From an uncultured Gammaproteobacteria bacterium (lineage in GTDB: Bacteria > Pseudomonadota > Gammaproteobacteria > CAIUAS01): a DNA stretch of 8,513 nucleotides. Location of the stretch: positions 1-8,513 of the forward strand of contig CAIUAS010000328.1 of NCBI GenBank assembly GCA_903897205.1. Reading direction: 5' to 3'. Positions within the stretch are counted from its first letter, which is position 1; each line of letters begins with the position of its first letter. The position numbers were made by a program, and so were the translations under genes. The notes below the pieces were generated by a model. It was not told where the DNA came from, did no database searches, and saw only the letters and a list, made by a program, of their open reading frames with translations. Below are positions 1 through 6,731 of the stretch, in pieces.

Positions 1-17
1 AACTAATTAATTAATAC

Positions 18-35
18 GCTGCGGTTTGCCGCAGC
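18..35 (-). terminator. Probable intrinsic terminator after dsbB
   Basis: A perfect 7-bp GC-rich stem (GCTGCGG pairing with CCGCAGC) closes a 4-base loop and lies 9 bases past the dsbB stop codon. Read on the minus strand it is followed by an AT-rich stretch (TATTAATTAATTAG) rather than a clean T run. On the plus strand it is followed by ATATTTTGG, so it may work in both directions and also end a gene lying left of the window. The stem is clear; the terminator role is inferred from position. Confidence 0.65.
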
Positions 36-44
36 ATATTTTGG

Positions 45-551
45 TTATTTTACCCATAATCTATCTTTATGCATCACTTGCCACAAAGCGATTAAGCCCA
101 AAATAATAAAAGAAATTAGCGCCCAGGTGGGTAAGTTTAATTTGAAGAAATACCAATTAACTTGATTACAATCACCTCCACCTTGAAAAATGATTTTGGC
201 CGCCTGTTTAATAGGAAGATATTTTAATAATAAGTTAATGCTAGCTTCGCATGAAGGAACTTTATTCGGCGGCAAGGTGGTTAACCAAACATGGCGTCCG
301 GCTACTGCCATCCCTGAGCTTGCAATAAGCAAGACTAAAAAATGATAAAAACGCCTAATAAAGCCCAGCAGCGGCAATAAACTGCCTAATAAAAATAAGA
401 TAATAAGGGTGAGTAGAATAAAGCGTTGTACCACACATAAGGGGCAAGGTTTTAATCCTATATAGATTTCTAAATAAAAAGCGCTAGCCAAAACAAAACA
501 GCCTATAAGGCAAGCGAGTAAATCTAAACTGCGAGTGATTGGTAAACGCAT
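45..551 (-). CDS. dsbB: Disulfide bond formation protein DsbB
   Basis: DsbB is the inner-membrane quinone reductase that reoxidises periplasmic DsbA and passes the electrons to ubiquinone or menaquinone. The 168-aa length is typical. Four hydrophobic segments are visible at about residues 10-30, 44-62, 68-85 and 142-160. The first redox pair is C36-P-L-C39 in the first periplasmic loop, followed four residues later by R43, which matches the quinone-associated Arg48 of the E. coli protein. The second pair is C101 and C128 in the second periplasmic loop, matching E. coli Cys104 and Cys130. All four essential cysteines are therefore present. It is last in the probable permease-aroE-dsbB operon, 21 bp after aroE. 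An AAGG stands 12 bases before the ATG, a rather long spacing. No dsbA is in the window. Confidence 0.95.
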   Translation of the reverse strand: MRLPITRSLDLLACLIGCFVLASAFYLEIYIGLKPCPLCVVQRFILLTLIILFLLGSLLPLLGFIRRFYHFLVLLIASSGMAVAGRHVWLTTLPPNKVPSCEASINLLLKYLPIKQAAKIIFQGGGDCNQVNWYFFKLNLPTWALISFIILGLIALWQVMHKDRLWVK

Positions 552-572
552 AATTTTTTAATACCTTAGTAA

Positions 573-1388
573 CTAAAGTTTAGCCCTTAATAATTTTATA
601 ACAGGCTTAGTTGCTGGCATCAGTTGATGCCAAATATAAAAAGCTTCGGCTGCTTGTTCAACCAACATGCCTAAGCCATCATAATAATTAATTGCGCCAC
701 CTTGTTTTGCCCAATTCAAAAAAGGTTGTGCTGCCGAGCCATAAGCTAAATCATAACAAATGCTATTGTTAACAATGGGTTCTGCTAATGCTAGCAATTC
801 GCCTTTTACACCGGCAGAGGTGGCATTAATAATTAAATCAAACGGCTGGTCCGGAATTTGGTTTAAATTGCAGGCGCTACAATGGCCTAAATCACTAAAA
901 TCCGCAACAAGTTTTTCTGCGGTAATTAAGGTCCGATTAGCAATGGTAATGCTAGCGGGTTTAGCGCTTAACAGCGCTTGCAAAATGCCTTTAGTCGCGC
1001 CACCTGCGCCTAAAATTAAAATTCGCTGGTCAGTTAAATCTAACTCATGATTTTGGGTTAAGTCGCGTAGTAAGCCAATCCCATCGGTGTTGTCACCTAA
1101 GCAAGCGTTGTGATTAAAGGCAATGGTATTAATTGCGCCCGCTTTAGTGGCTCGCGCGGTTTTATTGGCTATTAAGGGGAAGGCTTCTATTTTAAAAGGG
1201 ACAGTTATATTGACGCCTTGTCCGCCGTTTTTTTGGAATTGATGCAACACCTCTGCGAGCTGATCGAGAGGGACTAGTATACGTTCATAACTTAATTTAA
1301 TTCCAAATTGAGCCGCAAAGGCTTGATGGATTGCAGGCGATTGACTATGAACGATGGGGTTACCCAATACCGCAAATTTTTTTGGCAT
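573..1388 (-). CDS. aroE: Shikimate dehydrogenase (NADP+)
   Basis: AroE reduces 3-dehydroshikimate to shikimate in the cytoplasm, the fourth step of chorismate and aromatic amino acid synthesis. The length of 271 aa is normal. The N-terminal substrate domain shows NPIVHSQSP (residues 10-18, with the substrate-binding serines 15 and 17), NITVPFK with the catalytic lysine K66, GAINT with N87, and GDNTDG with the catalytic aspartate D102. The nucleotide domain has the glycine loop GAGGAT (127-132) and N151-R152-T153, the NRT signature that binds the NADP 2'-phosphate. NATSAG (188-193) and DGLGMLVEQAAEAF (237-250), with Q245, complete the family pattern. The start ATG is supported by GAGAA 6 bases upstream. 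That site overlaps the stop codon of the ABC permease gene 9 bp away, suggesting translational coupling. dsbB follows after 21 bp. The gene looks intact. Confidence 0.96.
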   Translation of the reverse strand: MPKKFAVLGNPIVHSQSPAIHQAFAAQFGIKLSYERILVPLDQLAEVLHQFQKNGGQGVNITVPFKIEAFPLIANKTARATKAGAINTIAFNHNACLGDNTDGIGLLRDLTQNHELDLTDQRILILGAGGATKGILQALLSAKPASITIANRTLITAEKLVADFSDLGHCSACNLNQIPDQPFDLIINATSAGVKGELLALAEPIVNNSICYDLAYGSAAQPFLNWAKQGGAINYYDGLGMLVEQAAEAFYIWHQLMPATKPVIKLLRAKL

Positions 1389-1397
1389 AAATTATTC

Positions 1398-2576
1398 TCA
1401 TTCAATGCGTAATGTTTCAATGGGATCCAGGCGAGCTGCTTGTAACGCAGGATAATAACCAAAAAATACGCCTGTTAATGCAGATACCATAAAGCCTGCT
1501 AAAGGCGGAAATAAAAACACGGCAAATTCCCAATGCGCAAATTGGGCTATGATAAACGAAATTAAAATGCCTAGAAAAATGCCTAAAAAACCGCCCGTGA
1601 TGGAAAGTACAATCGCTTCACTTAAAAACATAAGTTGGATATCCCGTCTTTTGGCGCCTAACGCTAAGCGTATACCAATTTCACGCCGACGTTCTAACAC
1701 GGAGACCAACATAATATTCATCACGCCGATGCCACCGACCATCAGTGAAACGCTACCAATTAAGCCTAATAACCAAGTGAAAATTTTATGTTGATTAGTC
1801 ATGCTTTTAATTAATTCTTTCGCATTCCTGAAAAATATTTTTTTACTTGAATTAAGGCCAATTAAATTGATTTTAATTTTTTCTTCAAGCTGATTAATGT
1901 TGGGGCTGTCGGTTAATCGCATAACCACATTATTTATTTTGGCATATTTACTGAGTAGGCTGGCTGTCTTTATGGGAATAATAATAGAGTTGTTAATATC
2001 TTGGTTGAAAAAACTATTTTCTTGCCAATCATCAGCGACCCCCGCAATCGTAAAATACATTTTTCCTACTTTAATTTGTTTGCCAATAGGATCGCCTAAT
2101 TGCGGTTGTAATTGTAGATAAACTTGCTTGCCAATAACACAATAGGGGGTATAACCATCTAAGTCGGAGATGAAACGACCTTGTAACATTTTGATTTTGA
2201 TAGCGGCTTGTAAAGATTCTGTTGCGCCAATAACGCTGGTTTGTAAGCTGGTGTCGCTGTAAATCGTGTTGTTATATAGCAAGATATAAGGAGCGATATT
2301 AGTGATGACAGGAATTTTTTTTGGCAGTTGTAAAACCGTATTGAGATCGATATCGGTATTTTCAGCCATATCTTTGTTTTCCTGACTGAATAGCGTGAGC
2401 GATAGCATATCGGTGCCTAAACTTCTAAATTGCGCTAATGCTTGTTGCGTTGCTAATTCACCGCTGGATACCATCGCAACGACGGAAGCCGTTCCTACTA
2501 AAATTCCTAGCATAGCTAATAAAGTGCGTAGCTTGGTGGCGATTAAATTGTGAAAAGCATCAATAAAATAATTCAT
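1398..2576 (-). CDS. MacB/FtsX-family ABC transporter permease without an adjacent ATPase
   Basis: This 392-aa protein has the layout of a type VII (MacB-like) ABC permease. The first membrane helix is at about residues 15-37. A large periplasmic domain (about 40-262, MacB_PCD type) is followed by three C-terminal helices (about 266-294, 316-345 and 353-378) forming the FtsX domain. The sequence ERRREIGIRLALGA (295-308) is the conserved cytoplasmic segment that contacts the ATPase. The C-terminus LDPIETLRIE is the usual ending. MacB proper has a fused N-terminal ATPase; here the domain is separate, and no ATPase gene is on either side: aroE follows by 9 bp, and the aconitase gene diverges upstream. 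The ATPase and any membrane-fusion partner must be encoded elsewhere or be missing. It may export a peptide or lipoprotein, or act as a mechanotransmission complex; the substrate cannot be read from sequence. No convincing Shine-Dalgarno precedes the ATG, though the N-terminus looks natural for the family. Confidence 0.85.
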   Translation of the reverse strand: MNYFIDAFHNLIATKLRTLLAMLGILVGTASVVAMVSSGELATQQALAQFRSLGTDMLSLTLFSQENKDMAENTDIDLNTVLQLPKKIPVITNIAPYILLYNNTIYSDTSLQTSVIGATESLQAAIKIKMLQGRFISDLDGYTPYCVIGKQVYLQLQPQLGDPIGKQIKVGKMYFTIAGVADDWQENSFFNQDINNSIIIPIKTASLLSKYAKINNVVMRLTDSPNINQLEEKIKINLIGLNSSKKIFFRNAKELIKSMTNQHKIFTWLLGLIGSVSLMVGGIGVMNIMLVSVLERRREIGIRLALGAKRRDIQLMFLSEAIVLSITGGFLGIFLGILISFIIAQFAHWEFAVFLFPPLAGFMVSALTGVFFGYYPALQAARLDPIETLRIE

Positions 2577-2645
2577 GTGGGTTAATTAAACTTATAGGTG
2601 AACTAAAGCTTTATAATACGTTTAATGGAAGCAATATCTTACCAA

Positions 2646-2660
2646 ATAATGGCTCATTAT
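2646..2660. promoter_or_regulatory. Inverted repeat, candidate operator upstream of the aconitase gene
   Basis: ATAATG-gct-CATTAT is a perfect 6-bp inverted repeat with a 3-base spacer in the divergent intergenic region. It ends one base before the TG of the candidate extended -10 element at 2662-2670, so it lies where a repressor would cover the promoter. The half-sites equal those inside the Fur box consensus, but the spacer is 3 rather than 5 bases, so Fur binding is only a guess. Such repeats arise fairly easily in AT-rich DNA. Confidence 0.3.
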
Positions 2661-2661
2661 A

Positions 2662-2670
2662 TGTCATAAT
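2662..2670 (+). promoter_or_regulatory. Candidate extended -10 promoter for the aconitase gene
   Basis: TGTCATAAT fits an extended -10 element (TGn followed by CATAAT, five of six matches to TATAAT). No good -35 hexamer lies at 16-18 bp, which is tolerable for extended -10 promoters. It would start transcription near 2677 and give a leader of about 30 bases. A perfect TATAAT at 2612-2617 is an alternative, but also lacks a good -35. Confidence 0.35.
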
Positions 2671-2687
2671 TAAAGTGAATACTTTAA
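2670..2687. promoter_or_regulatory. Inverted repeat at the predicted aconitase transcription start
   Basis: TTAAAGT-gaat-ACTTTAA is a perfect 7-bp inverted repeat with a 4-base spacer. It sits between the candidate -10 and the ribosome binding site, over the expected start of transcription. The all but one A/T pairs make it a weak RNA hairpin, so a DNA operator is more likely than a terminator or riboswitch. It is 9 bases downstream of the inverted repeat at 2646-2660. The function is inferred only from position. Confidence 0.3.
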
Positions 2688-2691
2688 GAGA

Positions 2692-2697
2692 AAGGAG
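2692..2697 (+). promoter_or_regulatory. Strong ribosome binding site of the aconitase gene
   Basis: AAGGAG lies 8 bases before the ATG at 2706. It is the best Shine-Dalgarno match in the window and fixes the aconitase start. Confidence 0.85.
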
Positions 2698-2705
2698 ATA
2701 GTCGG

Positions 2706-4631
2706 ATGGAAAAAAATCTTGCCAAAAAGCTTATTGAAGCACATTTGCTTGAAGGAAACATGCAGATTGGAGAAGAAATTGGTCTGCGTATGGATCAAAC
2801 GCTTACCCAAGACGCTACGGGTACGTTGGTCATGTTAGAACTTGAAGCGATGAATTTGTCGCGTGTTAAAACGGACGTTTCGGCTCAGTATGTCGATCAT
2901 AATTTATTGCAAACGGATTTTAAAAATCCCGATGATCATTTGTTTTTATTAAGCGCTTGCCGCCGGTTTGGTCTTTGGTATAGCCGGCCAGGCAATGGTG
3001 TCAGTCATCCTGTGCATATGGAACGATTTGGTATACCTGGTAAAACTTTATTGGGCTCCGACAGCCACACTTGCGCGGGTGGTTCAATGGCAATGTTGGC
3101 AATAGGTGCAGGGGGTTTAGAAATTGCGATGGCCATGGCGGGAAAACCTTTTCATATTAAAATGCCAAAAATCTGGGGCGTTAAATTAATAGGTAAATTA
3201 CCAGATTGGGTGAGTGCAAAAGATATTATTTTAGAAATGTTACGCCGATATACTGTTAAAGGTGGCCTTGGTAAAATCATTGAATATTATGGGCCGGGTT
3301 TAGCTGAATTAAGCGCAATGGATAGGCATGTGATTGCTAATATGGGCGCGGAATTAGGCGCCACTGCATCGCTATTTCCTTCGGATGAAAGATTACGTGA
3401 GTTCTTAAAATCACAAGGACGCGAACAGGATTGGCAAGAATTAAAAGCCGATCCCCATGCTGCTTATGATGAGCATGCTGAAATTGATCTCTCGCAATTA
3501 GAGCCATTAATTGCCTTACCCAGCAGCCCTGATAATGTGGTGCCTGTACGAGAAGTGGCGGGGCGGGAAATTTATCAAGCGTATGTGGGATCGTCCGCTA
3601 ATCCTGGATTACGGGATTTTGCGATTGCGGCAGAGATAGTCGCGGGCAAGCAAGTTGCCGCCAATGTCTCATTTGATATTAATCCCACTTCGCGCCAGAT
3701 TTTAGAAAATATGGTTGCCATGGGAATACTAGCTAAATTAATTCATGCAGGCGCGCGGATTCATCAAGCGGGTTGTAACGGTTGTATTGGTATGGGGCAA
3801 GCGCCAGCTACCGGTAAAATAAGTTTGCGCACGGTTCCGCGCAATTTTCCTGGCCGTTCAGGCACCCAAGAAGATCAGGTTTATTTGTGTAGTCCAGAAA
3901 CAGCAGCGGCATCGGCATTAACAGGTGTCATAACTGATCCGCGCACCCTGGATATGCCATGTCCTCGTTTAACAGAACCGAACAAAATTATTATTAATAC
4001 TGATATGTTAATACCGCCTGCTAAAGAAGGTGAGTCCATTAAATTAGAAAAAGGGCCTAATATTAAATCATTGCCAGAAATGAAGCCATTAGAAGAAACT
4101 ATCGCAGGGCCCGTGTTAATTAAAGTAGGCGATAATATTTCAACGGATACTATTTTGCCGGCCGGAGCGCGCGTGCTGCCCTATCGGAGTAATATTCCAG
4201 CCATTAGTCAATTTTTATTTTCAGTGTTAGATGAAAGTTATGCTGAGCGTGCGCTGCAATATCAAGCTAGAGGATCTTTAATTGTTGGCGGTGAAAATTA
4301 TGGACAAGGTTCTAGTCGGGAGCATGCCGCATTGGCGCCGCGCTATTTAGGCGTAAGAGCGGTCATTGTAAAAAGCTTTGCGCGCATACATGAGCAAAAT
4401 TTAATAAATTTTGGAATTTTGCCTTTATTATTTGTTGAGAAAAATGATTATGACAAGATTGACCTCATGGACGAATTATTAATCGAAAATGTGCGGGATG
4501 TCATGCAAAAAAGCAAGGAATTAGTGGTGTTTAATAAAACCAAAACGCAATCGTATCGTACGCAACATAAATTAAGCCCAAGAGAAATTAAAGTATTATT
4601 AGCGGGCGGTTTAATTAATACCGTCAAGTGA
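2706..4631 (+). CDS. Aconitate hydratase, compact (Aquifex-type) form
   Basis: The protein belongs to the aconitase/LeuC superfamily and most likely interconverts citrate and isocitrate in the TCA cycle. At 641 aa it is far shorter than AcnA (about 890) or AcnB (about 860) and resembles the putative aconitase group first described from Aquifex. Domains 1-3 span about 1-420 and the C-terminal swivel domain about 465-640, the mitochondrial/AcnA order. Visible motifs are DSH (119-121), GCNGCIGMG with cluster ligands C357 and C360, GDNISTDTI (476-484) at the swivel start, GGENYGQGSSREH (528-540) with the catalytic serine region S536-S537 and R538, and SFARIHEQN (557-565). The segment aligned with the usual GSCTN cluster-ligand motif reads GSSAN (295-299), with serine codon TCC at the cysteine position. 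C123, just after DSHT, is a possible substitute ligand. The gene stands alone, diverges from the ABC permease and converges on the cyclase gene. A homoaconitase-like or other dehydratase role cannot be excluded. Confidence 0.85.
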   Translation: MEKNLAKKLIEAHLLEGNMQIGEEIGLRMDQTLTQDATGTLVMLELEAMNLSRVKTDVSAQYVDHNLLQTDFKNPDDHLFLLSACRRFGLWYSRPGNGVSHPVHMERFGIPGKTLLGSDSHTCAGGSMAMLAIGAGGLEIAMAMAGKPFHIKMPKIWGVKLIGKLPDWVSAKDIILEMLRRYTVKGGLGKIIEYYGPGLAELSAMDRHVIANMGAELGATASLFPSDERLREFLKSQGREQDWQELKADPHAAYDEHAEIDLSQLEPLIALPSSPDNVVPVREVAGREIYQAYVGSSANPGLRDFAIAAEIVAGKQVAANVSFDINPTSRQILENMVAMGILAKLIHAGARIHQAGCNGCIGMGQAPATGKISLRTVPRNFPGRSGTQEDQVYLCSPETAAASALTGVITDPRTLDMPCPRLTEPNKIIINTDMLIPPAKEGESIKLEKGPNIKSLPEMKPLEETIAGPVLIKVGDNISTDTILPAGARVLPYRSNIPAISQFLFSVLDESYAERALQYQARGSLIVGGENYGQGSSREHAALAPRYLGVRAVIVKSFARIHEQNLINFGILPLLFVEKNDYDKIDLMDELLIENVRDVMQKSKELVVFNKTKTQSYRTQHKLSPREIKVLLAGGLINTVK

Positions 4632-4633
4632 AA

Positions 4634-5602
4634 TTATTTTTTCCACTCATAGACTTCATAGCCATCAATTTCTTTGCCAGAGGGTTGTATTCCATCGCGG
4701 GCTACTAGGGGTTCTACGCTCGATTTGGCTATGTTAATGGTATTAGGTTGCGCATATTTTTGCATGTGCCCGGCAATATCAATTACGCGATCACTTATTT
4801 GTTCGAGGGGAGCAGATTCATCGAAGTATAAAAAGCCGGAATTAATGCCGCAGCGCACTCTAAAATCACTCTTCATGTTTTTAATATTTCGATTGAAATC
4901 ATCTAGCCCATTAATGATTCCTTTTGCCGTTAATATAGTTTCATCAACTGTGGCGAAACAACACATCACACCATCGGGTGTCCAGGTAGCTTTTATGCAA
5001 TTGTGCTTGCTTAAAATTTCTTCCACAAAATGCCGATACATTTTGAAGTCATATTCAATAACGGTGGGTTCTTCGCCTTGTTTCATTTCAGTTGAACCCA
5101 CTACATCGATGGATAGAAAGGCCAACTCTCGTCCTGAGCTATCCAGTTCTTTTTTAAGCGAGAGAAATTCTTTAAGTAAGCCTTCTCGATCTTTTTTTGA
5201 AGAAGATTTTAATTCTTCAAGTTTGTTGCCTAAGGAAGCATAACTTTCAGAGTTGCTTAGTTTTTCTTTTAAATTATTTAATTCACTTTTATATTGATGA
5301 TAGCTAGCGAGTGTTGAAAAGTAGTCGGCAATGCGAGAGAAAATATGAGCGCTAATAAAAGCGACTACTATGAGGATAAGTCGCTGCCAGCCTTTGCCAA
5401 CGCTATCGGTTAAGATATAAGCGCGTAGTTGAGTTCTGAGCCATTGTTCATAATTGAGAATGTCATGAATATAGCTGTGAGATTTAATATTTTTAATGTA
5501 AGGCGCAGCCACTGAAAATAGAACGATTACTATAAGCGCTAACAGCGTTAAATAGCATGTTTTTGCGATCAATTTTAAAAGGGTAAATAATATTTTTTGC
5601 AC
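4634..5602 (-). CDS. Membrane-anchored class III nucleotide cyclase domain protein
   Basis: This 322-aa protein has two membrane helices (about 11-36 and 73-92) around a short periplasmic loop. A probable coiled coil (about 100-157, rich in K/E/L/S) and a C-terminal class III adenylate/guanylate cyclase domain (about 159-320) follow. The domain would make cAMP or cGMP in the cytoplasm at the membrane. Metal-binding motifs appear as FLSIDVVGST (D166) and TWTPDGVM (D210), and RVRCGINSG (248-256) matches the RxGIxxG motif. The usual VNxAxRL motif with transition-state Asn and Arg reads VIDIAGHMQ (273-281), so both residues are replaced. Activity is therefore uncertain, or the protein belongs to a divergent cyclase subfamily. 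The GTG start is supported by AAGGA 7 bases upstream, and no in-frame ATG occurs before residue 173. It lies 39 bp after gpsA, probably in the same transcript, and ends 2 bp from the stop of the convergent aconitase gene. Confidence 0.8.
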   Translation of the reverse strand: MQKILFTLLKLIAKTCYLTLLALIVIVLFSVAAPYIKNIKSHSYIHDILNYEQWLRTQLRAYILTDSVGKGWQRLILIVVAFISAHIFSRIADYFSTLASYHQYKSELNNLKEKLSNSESYASLGNKLEELKSSSKKDREGLLKEFLSLKKELDSSGRELAFLSIDVVGSTEMKQGEEPTVIEYDFKMYRHFVEEILSKHNCIKATWTPDGVMCCFATVDETILTAKGIINGLDDFNRNIKNMKSDFRVRCGINSGFLYFDESAPLEQISDRVIDIAGHMQKYAQPNTINIAKSSVEPLVARDGIQPSGKEIDGYEVYEWKK

Positions 5603-5609
5603 GTTATAA

Positions 5610-5614
5610 TCCTT
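5610..5614 (-). promoter_or_regulatory. Ribosome binding site that selects the GTG start of the cyclase
   Basis: Read on the minus strand, AAGGA lies 7 bases before a GTG codon at 5602-5600. The gpsA stop codon is in the same frame 13 codons upstream, and no ATG lies between them, so GTG is the only well-placed start. Confidence 0.7.
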
Positions 5615-5641
5615 ATAAAGAATGGCTCTTTTAATTTTTAC

Positions 5642-6640
5642 TTAGATACTTTCCGCTTTGGGTTCGCGAGTAAGCAAATTATTGACAGCGATTTGAGGGG
5701 CTAAGCCTTGATGTAAAATTTGATAAACTTGTTCGGTAATGGGTACTTCAATAGAGAGGCTTTTGGCTAAGTGATAAATTTCAGCGGCCGTTTGAATGCC
5801 TTCGATAACTTGGTGGATTTCTTGCATGGCCGTTTCTATTGTTTTGCCCATGCCTAAAGCCAGTCCTAAGCGCCTATTACGCGATTGATTATCTGTGCAG
5901 GTTAATACTAAATCACCCATGCCTGCTAAGCCCATGAAAGTTTCTCGTTGGCCACCAAGCGCCAAACCTAAGCGAACCATTTCTGCTAAACCACGGGTAA
6001 TTAATGCGGCGCGCGCATTGGCGCCAAAACCTAAGCCATCCGCAGTCCCTACGGCAATAGCTAATACGTTTTTCATGGCGCCGCCTAATTCTACGCCAAT
6101 CATATCTTTGGTGTGATACACGCGGAAATTAGGAGAATGAAAACGCTTAATTAAATCTTCGCTAAATTCGCTAGCGTTTGCGGCTAGTGTTATTGCGGTG
6201 GGTAAGCCGGCAGCGACTTCTTTAGCAAAGCTTGGCCCTGATAAAACGGCCAATGAACGTTCGCCTAGTAACTCATCGCTAACATAATGGAGTAGTTGAT
6301 GATGTAAGGGATCAAGCCCTTTAGTTGCCCAGACTAATCGAGCATTTTGCGCAATGAAGGGTTTAATTTTAGTTAAAGTTTCTCTGAAGGCATGGCTAGG
6401 TACGGCAATTAAAATATCTTGTACGTTACTTAGCGCGTGTGCTAGATCGCTGCATATTTCAATATTGTCAGGGAAACGTATGTCAGGTAAGTAAACGCTA
6501 TTGCAACGGGCCCTTTGCATCGCTTGCAAATGTTCAGCATTATTCCCCCACAGATGTACGGTCTGTTGATTACGCGCTAAATGAATAGCCAACGCAGTGC
6601 CCCAAGAACCAGCTCCTAAAACAGCAATGGGTGATGACAT
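5642..6640 (-). CDS. gpsA: Glycerol-3-phosphate dehydrogenase [NAD(P)+]
   Basis: GpsA reduces dihydroxyacetone phosphate to sn-glycerol 3-phosphate in the cytoplasm, supplying the backbone for phospholipids. The 332-aa length is standard. The Rossmann loop GAGSWGTA is at residues 9-16, followed by ATKGL with K107 and SGPSFAKEVA (134-143). GGAMKNVLA contains the catalytic lysine K190, and NARAALITRG (208-217) and GLAGMGDLVLTC (237-248) follow. SRNRRLG (253-259) and IEGI (279-282) complete the C-terminal substrate domain. The ATG start has AGGA 5 bases upstream. The gene is preceded by 127 bp of non-coding sequence containing a C8 run and a possible promoter, and is followed after 39 bp by the cyclase gene. 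It appears complete and ordinary. Confidence 0.97.
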   Translation of the reverse strand: MSSPIAVLGAGSWGTALAIHLARNQQTVHLWGNNAEHLQAMQRARCNSVYLPDIRFPDNIEICSDLAHALSNVQDILIAVPSHAFRETLTKIKPFIAQNARLVWATKGLDPLHHQLLHYVSDELLGERSLAVLSGPSFAKEVAAGLPTAITLAANASEFSEDLIKRFHSPNFRVYHTKDMIGVELGGAMKNVLAIAVGTADGLGFGANARAALITRGLAEMVRLGLALGGQRETFMGLAGMGDLVLTCTDNQSRNRRLGLALGMGKTIETAMQEIHQVIEGIQTAAEIYHLAKSLSIEVPITEQVYQILHQGLAPQIAVNNLLTREPKAESI

Positions 6641-6679
6641 AGATTTCCTAGTTTGAATCTAATTATTCAGAAAGTGCTC

Positions 6680-6709
6680 ATAGTAAATCAGTGGGTGGTA
6701 AGTTAGCAA
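6680..6709 (-). promoter_or_regulatory. Possible gpsA promoter
   Basis: Read on the minus strand, TTGCTA (6709-6704) is followed after 18 bases by TACTAT (6685-6680). Each hexamer matches four of six consensus positions. Transcription would start about 30-35 bases before the gpsA ATG. The match is modest, so transcription might instead read through from the pil genes. Confidence 0.3.
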
Positions 6710-6731
6710 ATGCTTAATAACATTCTGTTCG

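Noticed and set aside
760..1050. Open frame on the plus strand inside aroE
   Set aside because: It lies wholly opposite the well-supported aroE gene, has no recognisable domain, and aroE has all its catalytic motifs in the other strand.
1549..2121. Two plus-strand open frames within the ABC permease gene
   Set aside because: They are short, lack ribosome sites and domains, and are opposite a coherent permease sequence.
2612..2617. Perfect TATAAT as the main aconitase promoter
   Set aside because: No acceptable -35 lies 16-18 bases upstream, and it is about 90 bases from the start codon. The extended -10 at 2662 is better placed, though this one is not excluded.
4607..4623. CGGT/ACCG hairpin near the aconitase stop as a terminator
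   Set aside because: Only a 4-bp stem with a 9-base AT-rich loop inside the coding end, and the six-T run is 13 bases beyond, too far for a typical intrinsic terminator.
4674..5243. Long plus-strand open frame of 189 codons opposite the cyclase
   Set aside because: Low-complexity Ser/Arg/Lys-rich translation with no domain. The opposite strand encodes clear cyclase motifs over the same bases.
5617..5631. AAAGA/TCTTT hairpin between gpsA and the cyclase as a terminator
   Set aside because: Five AT-rich base pairs and no following T run on the minus strand; too weak to separate the two genes.
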